Positions 1-8,758 of a DNA stretch of 34,245 bases are shown piece after piece. The notes beneath the pieces were generated by a model. It saw only the letters and a program-made list of their open reading frames with translations, was not told the origin of the DNA and ran no database searches. This DNA is from Burkholderiales bacterium. Lineage in GTDB: Bacteria; Pseudomonadota; Gammaproteobacteria; Burkholderiales; Burkholderiaceae_C. Positions within the stretch are counted from its first letter, which is position 1. Each line of letters begins with the position of its first letter. The stretch covers positions 9,586 to 43,830 of the forward strand of contig RXJV01000150.1 of the NCBI GenBank assembly GCA_003963075.1, read 5' to 3'. The position numbers were made by a program, and so were the translations under genes.

Positions 1-21
1 CGCGCGCCGATACCTGAGGCG

Positions 22-423
22 ATGAAGCGCCTTCTCGTCGCCCTGCCCCTGCTCGCCGCGCTCAGTGCCTGCGAGCAGCTGGGCATTGACGACCCGGCCA
101 AGGTCGCGGCGGCCAAGGAAGCCGACGGCAAGGCCATCGGCAGCGCCTGCCGCCATGCGATGCGTGCGATCGAGGACTGCTACGTGCTCAACCCCAAGGC
201 CCAGAAGGCTGCCGTCTACGCCGGCTGGCGCGAGATGGACGAGTACATGCGCGAGAACAAGCTCGAGGGCATTGCGCCCGTCGTGCCGCGCCCGGGGTCC
301 GTCAAGCCAAAGGCCGACGAGGACGAGGCGGCCAAGCCGGCCGAGAAGTCTGCCGAGAAATCTGCCGACAAGCCCGCCGAGAAGTCCGGCGAAAAGTCCG
401 CTGACAAGGCCAAGGGCCGCTGA
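22..423 (+). CDS. Small lipoprotein with Lys/Ala-rich tail
   Basis: Unrecognised 133-residue protein. Residues 1-17 form a lipoprotein signal: two basic residues, a hydrophobic stretch, and a lipobox LSAC with Cys17 as the predicted lipidated residue. A mainly helical region follows (about 20-95) with two further cysteines in a CRHAM...EDC arrangement. From about residue 98 the tail is made of near-repeats of AEKS/ADK (EKSAEKSADKPAEKSGEKSADK spread over roughly 22 residues), highly charged and probably disordered. Such tails occur in envelope proteins that span or contact peptidoglycan, but that role is inference. The ATG at 22 directly precedes the signal. A TGA at 15-17 just before it may be the end of an upstream gene outside the window. 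Base composition matches the neighbours. Function unknown. Confidence 0.75.
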   Translation: MKRLLVALPLLAALSACEQLGIDDPAKVAAAKEADGKAIGSACRHAMRAIEDCYVLNPKAQKAAVYAGWREMDEYMRENKLEGIAPVVPRPGSVKPKADEDEAAKPAEKSAEKSADKPAEKSGEKSADKAKGR

Positions 424-557
424 TCCGACGCCGGCCTGACGGCCTGGGCGGCCAATCCGCATTTCGTACCGCAGATTTTGCGCATCGTCGCGGCGGGTGC
501 TGGCGAGCCGTAGCGGCGGGGCAAGATGCCGGCCACCACCACCCGCTGGAGCCCGTC

Positions 558-1304
558 ATGAACAACCGCCGCCTCTTCACCCTGGGCAGCCTGGCCGCCG
601 CGCTGGCCTTCTCGTCCGCCGCCCACGCCTGGGGCAGCGAGCGCGTCACCGGCAATGGCGACCTCGCCACCGAAGCGCGCGAGACCGGTGCCTTCGACGG
701 CGTCGCGCTCACCGGCGGCTTCCGGGTCGTCATCCGCCAGGGCGGCAGCCACAAGCTGGAGCTGCGGGCCGACCGCAACCTGCTGCCCTACATCGAAACC
801 CGCGTCGTCGAGGGCAGCAAGGGCCGCACGCTGGAGATCGGCCCGAAGAAGGGCTACAGCCTGTCCTCGTCAACGTCTCCCAGCTTCGTCATCGAGATGC
901 CCACGCTGCGCGCGGTGGCCGTCGCCGGCTCCGGCACGGTCAAGGTCGATGCGATGAAGGCCGGGGCGGTGGATGCCGCCATTGCCGGCTCGGGCGACAT
1001 CCAGTTCAAGGGCCTGGAGGCCGACCGGCTGGGCATGAAGGTCAGCGGCAGCGGCGACATCGTGGCCGTCGGCCGTGCGGGCAGCGCCATGGTCTCGATT
1101 GCCGGCAGCGGCAATGTGACGGCCGCCGAGCTGGCCGCCGACGAGGTCAAGGTCAGCATCACCGGCAGCGGCGACGCCCAGGTGCAGGCCGCCAAGCGCC
1201 TGCATGTGGCGATCGCCGGCAGCGGCGACGTGCGCTATGTCGGCTCGCCTGATATCACCACCTCGATCGCCGGCAGCGGCAGGCTGCGCCGTCTGGGGCA
1301 GTGA
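558..1304 (+). CDS. Secreted DUF2807 (head GIN) repeat protein
   Basis: A 248-residue exported protein of the DUF2807 / putative auto-transporter adhesin head GIN domain family. Residues 1-24 are a Sec signal peptide with a likely cleavage after AHA. The mature part opens with the family hallmark: a segment predicted to fold as beta strands, FDGVALTGGFRVVIRQGG, then a LELRADRNLLPYIETRV segment. From about residue 115 to the end there are seven copies of a short unit centred on (I/V)(A/S/T)GSG(D/N/T/R), about 15-22 residues apart, as expected for a right-handed beta-helix turn repeat. No membrane anchor or catalytic motif is visible, so it is probably periplasmic or surface-located. The family has no established biochemical role. 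It is separated by 134 bases from the lipoprotein gene upstream and shows no clear operon link. Confidence 0.88.
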   Translation: MNNRRLFTLGSLAAALAFSSAAHAWGSERVTGNGDLATEARETGAFDGVALTGGFRVVIRQGGSHKLELRADRNLLPYIETRVVEGSKGRTLEIGPKKGYSLSSSTSPSFVIEMPTLRAVAVAGSGTVKVDAMKAGAVDAAIAGSGDIQFKGLEADRLGMKVSGSGDIVAVGRAGSAMVSIAGSGNVTAAELAADEVKVSITGSGDAQVQAAKRLHVAIAGSGDVRYVGSPDITTSIAGSGRLRRLGQ

Positions 1305-1466
1305 GCCGCTGAGCGCGTCGCGGCCCTTCGCGTCGCGCGCATCAATTCCTTGCGCATTGCTCAACCCAGGGGGCGCCGGGGTGCGTAAGCTGCAGGCTTT
1401 GGTTTGCCGCAGCGGCCCGCCCTTCATGATGTTTGCCCCTGGCGCTTGGAGCGCCCACCCCGGTCG

Positions 1467-2201
1467 ATGCAGTTCCTAGATCGACTGCGCGCCTTCACCG
1501 CCCACCCCGAGTTCCGCCGCGGCGCGCGCGAGATGGCGCCACCGTCGCTGGGCATTGCCGCCTGGGGTCTGGTCACCGGGGTGGCCATGGTCAAGAGCCA
1601 CCTGACGATTGCCCAGGCGCTGGGCATGACGCTGTTCGTGTTCGCCGGCAGCGCCCAGCTCGCCAGCCTGCCGCTGATCGCCGCCAATGCACCGCTGTGG
1701 GTGCTGTTCGCCACGGCCTTCTGCGTCAACCTGCGCTTCGTCATCTTCAGCGCCACCTGGCGTCTCTATTTCGGCCACCTGCCGCTGCGGCGCCGGCTGG
1801 CCATCGGCTACCTGGCCGGCGACCTGAACTTTGTGTTTTTCACCAAGCGTTGGCCCGACCCCGTGCCCGCGCCCGGCCAGGAGCACTACCACTGGGGCAC
1901 CGTCGCGGTGAACTGGTCGGCGTGGCAGCTGGCGTCCCTGGTCGGCATCCTGCTGGCCGACCGGGTGCCAACCTCCTGGGGCCTGGGTTTTGCCGGCGTG
2001 CTGGCGCTGCTGGGCCTGACCTATTCGCTGCTGAACGAGCGCACGCTGTGGGCCGTAGGGGCCGTGGCGGGCGTGGTCTCGATCGCGGCCTATTCGCTGC
2101 CGCTGAAGCTCAACATCGTCTGCGCCATCGCGGTGGCGGGCGCCCTGGGCTGGTGGCTGGACGCACGGCGTGCCGGCGGCGCGGGAGCCTCCCATGGCTG
2201 A
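1467..2201 (+). CDS. azlC: AzlC family branched-chain amino-acid export permease
   Basis: A 244-residue inner-membrane protein of the AzlC family, the large subunit of the AzlCD branched-chain amino-acid exporter known from Bacillus. The N-terminal part carries the family pattern: a GAREMAPPSLGIAAWGLVTGVAM segment, then AGSAQLASLPLIAANAPLW and the CVNLRFVIFSATW stretch. Several hydrophobic segments run through to the C-terminus. The start at 1467 (MQFLDRL) is chosen because it begins just before the conserved domain; an upstream ATG in frame at 1404 would add 21 residues unlike the family. Its last codons overlap the next gene, azlD, by eight bases, so the two are translationally coupled and very probably form one transporter. 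Substrate (Leu/Ile/Val or analogues) is inferred from family. Confidence 0.92.
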   Translation: MQFLDRLRAFTAHPEFRRGAREMAPPSLGIAAWGLVTGVAMVKSHLTIAQALGMTLFVFAGSAQLASLPLIAANAPLWVLFATAFCVNLRFVIFSATWRLYFGHLPLRRRLAIGYLAGDLNFVFFTKRWPDPVPAPGQEHYHWGTVAVNWSAWQLASLVGILLADRVPTSWGLGFAGVLALLGLTYSLLNERTLWAVGAVAGVVSIAAYSLPLKLNIVCAIAVAGALGWWLDARRAGGAGASHG

Positions 2202-2523
2202 CGTCTGGATCTGGGTCGCCATCGGCGGGCTGACCGTGATCACCCTCGTGTCGCGCAGCTTCTTCATGCTCAGCCGCGACCCCTGGCCGATGCCGGGCTG
2301 GCTGCGCGAGGCGCTGAAGGTCGCGCCGCTGGCGGCACTGGTCGCGGTCATCGCGCCCGAGGTGTTCATGACGCAGGGGCAGCTCATCACGACGCTCAAG
2401 GACCCCCGCTGGCCGGCCGTGCTGGCCGCGACGGCCTGCTATTTCTGGAAGCGCGACATCCTCGGCACCATCGCGGTGGGCATGGCGGTGCTGCTGACCC
2501 TGAGGCTGGGCCTGGGCTGGTGA
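2194..2523 (+). CDS. azlD: AzlD family transporter small subunit
   Basis: A 109-residue membrane protein of the AzlD family, the small partner of AzlC. It has about four hydrophobic segments, beginning with [20 protein letters not shown]. It then shows the [28 protein letters not shown] pattern and ends in a Gly/Leu-rich helix. The start at 2194 lies within the azlC stop region (sequence ATGGCTGA), giving an eight-base overlap typical of stoichiometric membrane partners. An in-frame start at 2170 would overlap azlC further and is not preferred. Together AzlCD would export branched-chain amino acids or toxic analogues; this is family knowledge, not something the sequence proves. Confidence 0.9.
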   Translation: MADVWIWVAIGGLTVITLVSRSFFMLSRDPWPMPGWLREALKVAPLAALVAVIAPEVFMTQGQLITTLKDPRWPAVLAATACYFWKRDILGTIAVGMAVLLTLRLGLGW

Positions 2524-2590
2524 GTCCGCGGTCACGTGGCGCGGAGACAATGCCTGGCATTCAGGCTTCTCAACTCCGCTCCACCCGACC

Positions 2591-3784
2591 ATGAACGTCA
2601 TCCGCTTCTCCGACCTGATCGCCGCCGGCCAGGTGGCCGGCCAGCGCGTCTTCATCCGTGCCGACCTCAACGTGCCCCAGGACGACGACGGCCGGATCAC
2701 CGAGGACACCCGCATCCGCGCGTCGCTGCCGGCCATCCAGATGGCGCTGGACGCCGGTGCGGCCGTGATGGTCACCTCCCACCTGGGCCGCCCCACCGAG
2801 GGTGAGTTCAAGCCCGAGGATTCGCTCGCGCCGGTCGCCGCGCGCATGGCCGAGCTGCTCGGCCGCCCGGTGCCGCTGAAGGCCGGCTGGGTCGACGGCG
2901 TGGACGTGGCGCCCGGCGAGCTGGTGCTGCTGGAGAACTGCCGCGTCAACAAAGGCGAGAAGAAGTGCGACGAGGCCCTGTCGAAGAAGCTCGCCGCGCT
3001 GTGCGACATCTTCGTGCACGACGCCTTCGGCACCGCCCACCGGGCCGAGGCCACCACCTACGGCATCGCCAAGTTCGCCAAGATCGCTTGCGCCGGCCCG
3101 CTGCTGGCCGCCGAGATCGACGCCATCTCCAAGGCCCTGGCCAACCCGAAGCGGCCGCTGCTGGCCATCGTTGCGGGCTCCAAGGTCTCGACCAAGCTGA
3201 CCATCCTGCAGGCGCTGGCAAGCAAGGTAGACGGCCTCATCGTCGGTGGCGGCATTGCCAACACCTTCATGCTGGCGGCCGGCCTGAAGATCGGCAAGTC
3301 GCTGGCCGAGCCGGACCTCGTCGACCAGGCCAAGGCCGTCATCGATGCGATGCAGGCGCGCGGCGCCGCGGTGCCCATCCCGGTGGACGTGGTCACCGCC
3401 AAGGCCTTCGCGGCCGACGCGCCGGCCACCGTCAAGGCTGCCACCGACGTGGCCGATGACGACCTCATCCTCGACATCGGCCCGCAAACTGCCGCGCTGC
3501 TGGCCGCGCAGCTCAAGGCCGCCGGCAGCATCGTCTGGAACGGCCCGGTTGGCGTGTTCGAGTTCGACGCCTTCGCCCACGGTACCGAGACCATCGCCCG
3601 CGCCATCGCCGCGAGCAGTGCCTTCAGCATTGCCGGCGGCGGCGACACGCTGGCGGCGATTGCCAAGTACGGTATCGAGCAGGACGTGGGCTATATCTCC
3701 ACCGGCGGCGGCGCCTTCCTGGAAGTGCTGGAGGGCAAGACCCTGCCGGCCTTCGAGATCCTGAGCCAGCGCGCGGCCGGCTGA
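2591..3784 (+). CDS. pgk: Phosphoglycerate kinase
   Basis: Cytosolic phosphoglycerate kinase (EC 2.7.2.3), interconverting 1,3-bisphosphoglycerate + ADP and 3-phosphoglycerate + ATP. The 397-residue length is normal for the family. Visible signatures in order: [11 protein letters not shown] near the N-terminus, the substrate-binding [13 protein letters not shown], the [14 protein letters not shown] segment, the hinge LDIGPQTA, and [17 protein letters not shown]. At the C-terminus GGGDTLAAI and [18 protein letters not shown] bind nucleotide phosphate. All expected active-site features are present. A strong intrinsic terminator follows 21 bases downstream, so it is probably transcribed alone or as the end of a unit. 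In many proteobacteria pgk sits beside pyk or fba; here pyk lies 5 kb downstream with unrelated genes between. Confidence 0.98.
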   Translation: MNVIRFSDLIAAGQVAGQRVFIRADLNVPQDDDGRITEDTRIRASLPAIQMALDAGAAVMVTSHLGRPTEGEFKPEDSLAPVAARMAELLGRPVPLKAGWVDGVDVAPGELVLLENCRVNKGEKKCDEALSKKLAALCDIFVHDAFGTAHRAEATTYGIAKFAKIACAGPLLAAEIDAISKALANPKRPLLAIVAGSKVSTKLTILQALASKVDGLIVGGGIANTFMLAAGLKIGKSLAEPDLVDQAKAVIDAMQARGAAVPIPVDVVTAKAFAADAPATVKAATDVADDDLILDIGPQTAALLAAQLKAAGSIVWNGPVGVFEFDAFAHGTETIARAIAASSAFSIAGGGDTLAAIAKYGIEQDVGYISTGGGAFLEVLEGKTLPAFEILSQRAAG

Positions 3785-3805
3785 ACGGCATCCCCGAGGC
3801 GCCGA

Positions 3806-3829
3806 GGGGCCCCGCGTGGGCCCCTTTTT
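3806..3829 (+). terminator. Intrinsic terminator after pgk
   Basis: A perfect seven-base-pair GC-only stem (GGGGCCC at 3806-3812 and GGGCCCC at 3818-3824) with a five-base loop is followed immediately by TTTTT at 3825-3829. It begins 21 bases after the pgk stop. It is a textbook rho-independent terminator in the pgk direction. Confidence 0.9.
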
Positions 3830-3950
3830 CATGCGCGGCCGATCGCGTGGTCGGCATGAATCGCGAAGAAACCGGCATCAAGCGGGGCCGAAACGCGGCG
3901 TAACCTCGCGCATCTCCTGCATCTCTTCTCCCCCTGCGAGACCCAAGGCC

Positions 3951-6269
3951 ATGGACAAGAACAACGCCCCGCTGTCGCCCGCCGAAGCCGCGCTGCGCGA
4001 CGCCGCCCGCGACTACCACCGCGCACCCACGCGCGGCAAGATCTCCGTCACGCCCACCAAGGCGCTCAGCAACCAGCGCGACCTGTCGTTGGCCTATTCG
4101 CCTGGCGTGGCCTATCCCTGCCTCGACATCGAGGCCGACCCGTCGCTGGCGGCCGAGTTCACGTCGCGCGGCAACCTCGTCGGCGTGATCACCAACGGCA
4201 CGGCGGTGCTGGGCCTGGGTGACATCGGGCCGCTGGCCGCCAAGCCGGTGATGGAAGGCAAGGGCTGCTTGTTCAAGAAGTTCGCCGGCATCGATGTGTT
4301 CGACATCGAGCTGGCCGAGCGCGACCCCGACAAGCTCATCGACATCATCGCGGCGATGGAGCCGACGCTGGGCGGCATCAACCTCGAGGACATCAAGGCG
4401 CCCGAGTGCTTCTACATCGAGCGCGAGCTGTCCAAGCGCATGAACATCCCGGTCTTCCATGACGACCAGCACGGCACGGCCATCATCTCGTCGGCCGCGC
4501 TGCTGAACGGCCTGGAGCTGGTGGGCAAGGACATCGGCGCGGTCAAGGTCGCCGTGTCGGGCGCGGGTGCGGCGGCCATTGCCTGCCTGGACGTGATGGT
4601 GGGCCTGGGCGTGAAGCGCGAGCATGTCTTCGTCTGCGACTCGCGCGGCCTCATTCAGTCCGAACGTGAAGACGCCAAAGCCCGCAAGCTGGACGAGTCC
4701 AAGCAGCGCTACTGCCAGGTCACCACCGCCCGCACGCTGGCCGATGTGGTGGACGGCGCGGACGTCTTCCTGGGGTGTTCAGCGGCCGGCGTGCTGACGG
4801 CCGACATGGTCCGCACCATGGCCGACAAGCCCATCATCCTGGCCCTGGCCAACCCCGAGCCCGAGATCCGCCCCGAGCTGGCCAAGGCGGTGCGGCCGGA
4901 CTGCATCGTCGCCACCGGCCGCAGCGACTACCCCAACCAGGTCAACAACGTCCTGTGCTTCCCCTACATCTTCCGCGGCGCGCTGGACTGCGGCGCGACC
5001 AAGATCACCGAAGGCATGAAGCTGGCCTGCGTGCGCGAGATCGCCGCGCTCGCCAAGGCCGAGACCAGTGACGAGGTCGCCGCCGCCTACGCCGGCCAGG
5101 AGCTGGCCTTCGGCCCGGACTATCTGATCCCCAAGCCCTTCGACGCGCGGCTGATCCTGCGCATCGCACCCGCCGTGGCCGCCGCCGCGGCGGCCGACGG
5201 CGTGGCCACGCGCCCGGTGCCAGATCTGCCCGCCTACCGCCAATCGCTCGAGCGCTTCGTCTACCAGACTGGCATGTTCATGCGCCCGGTGTTCACCGTG
5301 GCCAAGGCCGAGCGGGCCCGGGTCATCTATGCCGAGGGCGAGGACGAGCGCGTGCTGCGCGCGGTGCAGGTGGCGCTTGACGAAGGCATCGCCAAGCCCA
5401 CGCTGATCGGCCGCCCCGCCGTGCTCGAAGCGCGCATCCAGCGCGCCGGCCTGCGCCTGAAGCTGGGCGCCGACGTGGCCGTCATCGACCCCGAGGACGA
5501 CCCACGCTTCCGCCGGTACTGGGAGGCCTACCACGCCCGCATGAAGCGCAATGGCGTGACGCCCGAGATGGCCAAGTCGGCGGTGCGCCGCTCCAACACC
5601 GCGATCGGCGCGCTGGCGCTGGAGCTGGGCGATGCCGACGCGATGATCTGCGGCCTGGTCGGCAAGTTCGACCGCCACCTCGAGCAGGTGCGCGACCTCG
5701 TCGGCCTGCATGCCGGAGCCCGCCAGTTCGCCGCGATGAACGCGCTGATGCTGGACAAGATGACGCTCTTCCTGACCGACACCTTCGTCAACGAAGACCC
5801 GACGGCCGAGGAGCTGGCCGACATCGCCGCGATGGCTTGCGAGGAGGTGCGCCGCTTCGGTCTGCCGCCCAAGCTGGCCTTTGTCAGCCATTCGATGTTC
5901 GGTTCCAGCACACGGCCCTCGGCGCTGAAGATGCGCCGCGCCCATGAGCTGTTCGCGGCCGCCCATCCCGAGGTCGAATGCGATGGCGAGATGCATGGTG
6001 ACGCGGCGCTGTCCGAGAGCGTGCGCCAGGCCTTCCTGCCCGACAGCAAGCTCACCGGCGCGGCCAACCTGCTGGTGCTGCCCACACTGGACGCCGCCAA
6101 CATCCTGTTCAACGTGCTGAAGATCAGCTCGGGCCAGGGCGTCACGGTCGGCCCCATCCTGCTGGGTGCAGCCCGGCCGGTGCACATCCTGACGCCCTCG
6201 GCCACGGTGCGCCGCATCGTCAACATGACGGCGCTGGCGGTGGCTGACGTGCGCGAGGCGCGCGGGTAG
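3951..6269 (+). CDS. maeB: NADP-dependent malic enzyme with phosphotransacetylase-like domain
   Basis: A 772-residue MaeB-type malic enzyme (EC 1.1.1.40), converting malate to pyruvate, CO2 and NADPH. Residues about 15-430 are the malic-enzyme part: [16 protein letters not shown], the [18 protein letters not shown] segment, [25 protein letters not shown] (metal and malate site), and a Rossmann region [16 protein letters not shown]. From about 440 to the end lies a phosphotransacetylase-like domain ([19 protein letters not shown] onward). In studied homologues this domain is regulatory (acetyl-CoA) rather than catalytic. The ATG at 3951 is chosen because the conserved domain starts soon after. 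An in-frame upstream start at 3816 would run through the pgk terminator and is rejected. The gene follows the pgk terminator and has its own transcription. Confidence 0.97.
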   Translation: MDKNNAPLSPAEAALRDAARDYHRAPTRGKISVTPTKALSNQRDLSLAYSPGVAYPCLDIEADPSLAAEFTSRGNLVGVITNGTAVLGLGDIGPLAAKPVMEGKGCLFKKFAGIDVFDIELAERDPDKLIDIIAAMEPTLGGINLEDIKAPECFYIERELSKRMNIPVFHDDQHGTAIISSAALLNGLELVGKDIGAVKVAVSGAGAAAIACLDVMVGLGVKREHVFVCDSRGLIQSEREDAKARKLDESKQRYCQVTTARTLADVVDGADVFLGCSAAGVLTADMVRTMADKPIILALANPEPEIRPELAKAVRPDCIVATGRSDYPNQVNNVLCFPYIFRGALDCGATKITEGMKLACVREIAALAKAETSDEVAAAYAGQELAFGPDYLIPKPFDARLILRIAPAVAAAAAADGVATRPVPDLPAYRQSLERFVYQTGMFMRPVFTVAKAERARVIYAEGEDERVLRAVQVALDEGIAKPTLIGRPAVLEARIQRAGLRLKLGADVAVIDPEDDPRFRRYWEAYHARMKRNGVTPEMAKSAVRRSNTAIGALALELGDADAMICGLVGKFDRHLEQVRDLVGLHAGARQFAAMNALMLDKMTLFLTDTFVNEDPTAEELADIAAMACEEVRRFGLPPKLAFVSHSMFGSSTRPSALKMRRAHELFAAAHPEVECDGEMHGDAALSESVRQAFLPDSKLTGAANLLVLPTLDAANILFNVLKISSGQGVTVGPILLGAARPVHILTPSATVRRIVNMTALAVADVREARG

Positions 6270-6298
6270 TTTCCCGGCTGGCCCGGGGCGGCGGGCTG

Positions 6299-6333
6299 CG
6301 CCAGCATGCAGGCCGGCCGGCAGGATGCTGGCG
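6299..6333. repeat. Inverted repeat between maeB and the M20 gene
   Basis: A nine-base perfect inverted repeat (CGCCAGCAT at 6299-6307, ATGCTGGCG at 6325-6333) encloses 17 bases that contain the self-complementary GCCGGCCGGC. It lies 30 bases after the maeB stop. It could fold as a transcript 3'-end hairpin, but there is no T tract after it, so a rho-independent terminator call is not safe. Confidence 0.4.
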
Positions 6334-6360
6334 AGCCTTCAGGACATGTGGGGAGTCAGC

Positions 6361-7748
6361 ATGAAAAGAATCGTCTTGGCGCTGCTGTCGGCGCTGAGCA
6401 GCACGGCCTGGGCCCAGGCCGATGACGCGCTGCTGCGCGCCACCTACCGGGAGCTGGTCGAGATCAACACCACGCCGTCGGTCGGCGACTTACGGTGGCG
6501 GTCCAGGCCATGGCCGCCCGGCTGCGCGCCGGGGGATTTCGCGACGAGGAACTGCAGATCGTCGTGCCGCCCGGCGGCGACAGGCACGGCAACCTCGTCG
6601 CGCGTCTCAAGGGCACGGGCGCGCAGCGGCCGCTGCTGCTGCTGGCCCATGTGGACGTGGTCGAGGCGCGGCGCGAGGACTGGGTGCGCGACCCCTTCAA
6701 GCTCGTCGAGGAGGGCGGGTATTTCTACGGCCGCGGAGTGTCGGACGACAAGTCGATGGCGGCCATCTACGTGGCCAACATGATCCGGGTCCGCAAGGAA
6801 GGGCTGAAGCCGGCGCGCGACCTCATCCTCGCCCTGACCTGCGGCGAGGAAGTCACTCCCGGCCCGTTCAACGGCGTGGAATACCTGCTCAAGCATCAGC
6901 GGCCGCTGATCGACGCCGAGCTGGCGCTCAACGAGGGCGGCGGCGGTGCGCTCACCGCCGAGGGCCAGCCCCTGTTCCATCGCGTGCAGGCCGGCGAGAA
7001 GGTGTTCCAGAGCTTCCAGTTCGAGGTCGTCAACAAGGGCGGCCACAGCTCGGTGCCCGAGCCCGACAACGCCATCTACCGGCTGGCCGACGCGCTCGGC
7101 CGGCTGTCGCGCTTCAGCTTCCCCTTGCGGCTGTCGCCGGTCACGCGGGCCTATTTCGAGCACCTGAGCCGCACCGAGAAGCCCGAGGTGGCGGCCGACA
7201 TCCGCGCCATCCTGCGCGACCTGCCCGACCCCGACGCCCAGACGCGCCTGTGGCAGTTCAGCGCGGCCTACAACGCCAGCGTGCGCACCACCTGCGTGGC
7301 CACGCAGCTGGACGCGGGGCATGCGATCAATGCGCTGCCGCAGCGGGCCAAGGCGAACGTGAACTGCCGCATCCTGCCCGGCGAGCGGGTGGACGAGGTG
7401 CAGGCCACGCTGGAGCGCGTCGTGGCGGACCCGCGCGTCAAGATCACGCCCATCGGCCAGGCGACCGAGGCGCCGATGCCGCCGATGAAGGAAAGCCTGC
7501 TGGACGCGATCAAGGCCGTCAACGAGGAGATCTGGCCCGGCGTGCCGGTCGTGCTGAGCCTGACGCCCGGGGCCACCGACGGCGTGTTCCTGAACAAGGC
7601 CGGCATCTGGACCTACGGCGTCACCGGGCTCTTCCACCCGCCCGGCGGCAGCAATGGCCACGGGCTCAACGAGCGGCTGCGGGTGCAGTCCCTGTTCGAC
7701 GCCGCGGAGTTCCAGTACCGCCTCGTCAGGCGTCTGGCCTGGCCTTGA
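6361..7748 (+). pseudogene. Secreted M20 family metallopeptidase, frameshifted near its N-terminus
   Basis: The gene resembles exported M20/M25/M40 peptidases of about 460 residues. Frame one from ATG 6361 encodes a Sec signal (MKRIVLALLSALSSTAWAQA) and the start of the domain, DALLRATYRELVEINTTPSVGD. Near 6487-6495 the reading must shift to a second frame, which continues AVQAMAARLRAGGFRDEELQ to the stop at 7748. One base appears to be missing. The rest has every catalytic feature: LLLAHVDVVEA (metal His and the HxD Asp), GRGVSDDKSM, the CGEEV catalytic Glu, and a C-terminal GATDGVFLNKAG...GGSNGHGLNE with the last metal His. Codon use is intact after the shift, so this is a very recent mutation or a sequencing error. 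Its 3' end overlaps the convergent EamA gene by 23 bases. Confidence 0.8.
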
Positions 7749-8649
7749 GTTCGCGCGGCATCGAGGGGCTGAACTGTGCGAGGGCGACGCCGGTCAGGAT
7801 GACGGCCGCGCCCAGCAGCTTGTGGGCGCTGAAGGGCTCGCTGCCCACCGCCCAGGCCGTGATGCCGGCGATCAGCGGCATCAGATAGATCAGCGGCGCG
7901 GTGCGGGCCACGCCGCGGCGCTCCACCGCCCAGCCCCAGGCCAGCCAGCCGAGGAACCCGCAGCTGATCACCTGCCACAGCAGCCCGCTCCACAGCCAGG
8001 CCGGCTGGGCCGCCCAGTCCAGCGCCCGCAGCGCCGGCGCGCACCAGAGCAGCATCGGCAGCGTGCAGACCAGGCTGCCGTAGGCCAGCACGGTCACGCC
8101 GCCATGGTGCTGGATCAGCGGCTTGGCGGCCACGGTGTAGTAGCTGAACAGCGCCGCGGCGACGAGCAGGGTCAGGTCGCCGAGCGAGGCCTGCCAGTCG
8201 GCGGCCAGCAGCTTGTCCGCCGTGAACAGCAGTGCCCCCGTGGCGGCCGCGGCCACGCCGGTGACCTGGCTGCGCGAGAGCCGCTCCAGCCCGCTCAGCC
8301 GCAGGATCAACAGCGTGAACACCGGCCCGCAGGCCAGCAGCACGCTGGCGCTGAAGGCGGTGGAGCCCTGCATGCCATAGGCCGACAGCAGCAGGTGCAG
8401 GCCCTGGCCGACCAGCGTCAGCCGTACCAGCGGGCCGATCTCGGCGCGGTCCAGCCGCGGCCAGCGCCGGCCGAAGCGCCAGCACAGCAGGGCCACCGCG
8501 CACAGCGGCATCAAGAGATAGCGCAGGCCCAAGAAGCCGGCGGCGCCGACCTGGTTGAAGAGCGCTTTGGAGAGCGGGAAGTTCAGGCCCCAGGTCAGCA
8601 CCACGGCGAGCGCGGCGAGCAGGGGCGCCGTGGGGGCGCGGTCGGGCAT
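7726..8649 (-). CDS. EamA/DMT superfamily transporter
   Basis: A 307-residue inner-membrane protein of the drug/metabolite transporter superfamily with two EamA repeats (about 8-140 and 150-290) and roughly ten hydrophobic segments. Family features are the N-terminal LLAALAVVLTWGLNFPLSKA, the repeat-ending YGMQGSTAFSASVLLACGPVFT, and the second-repeat RTAPLIYLMPLIAGITAWAVG followed by HKLLGAAVILTGVAL. The start at 8649 (MPDRAPTAP) is chosen because the first helix follows at once; the open frame upstream reads through the pyk promoter region and is not family-like. Substrate cannot be read from sequence; such proteins export amino acids, bases or unknown metabolites. It diverges from pyk and converges on the M20 gene, with a 23-base tail overlap. 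Confidence 0.9.
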   Translation of the reverse strand: MPDRAPTAPLLAALAVVLTWGLNFPLSKALFNQVGAAGFLGLRYLLMPLCAVALLCWRFGRRWPRLDRAEIGPLVRLTLVGQGLHLLLSAYGMQGSTAFSASVLLACGPVFTLLILRLSGLERLSRSQVTGVAAAATGALLFTADKLLAADWQASLGDLTLLVAAALFSYYTVAAKPLIQHHGGVTVLAYGSLVCTLPMLLWCAPALRALDWAAQPAWLWSGLLWQVISCGFLGWLAWGWAVERRGVARTAPLIYLMPLIAGITAWAVGSEPFSAHKLLGAAVILTGVALAQFSPSMPRELKARPDA

Positions 8650-8703
8650 GGCGGCGGATTCTGCCGGCCGGTCCCGGCACAGCCGGACGTAACACCGCGA
8701 AAC

Positions 8704-8729
8704 TTCTGCGGGCCTGCGCGGCCCATAAT
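8704..8729 (+). promoter_or_regulatory. Candidate pyk promoter
   Basis: CATAAT at 8724-8729 matches five of six bases of the sigma-70 -10 element and would place the start of transcription about 23 bases before the pyk ATG. The -35 is poor: TTCTGC at 8704-8709 is the nearest candidate, with a spacer of only 14. Only the -10 is convincing. Confidence 0.35.
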
Positions 8730-8758
8730 TCCGCGGCCCCCAAGACCAGAGACAAGCC

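Noticed and set aside
1305-1466. Promoter or RNA element before azlC
   Set aside because: No convincing -35/-10 pair, hairpin with T tract or riboswitch-like structure could be seen.
6495-7748. GTG 6495 as the true start of a cytosolic M20 peptidase
   Set aside because: The upstream frame encodes a clear signal peptide and the expected first 20 domain residues, so a frameshift explains the data better.
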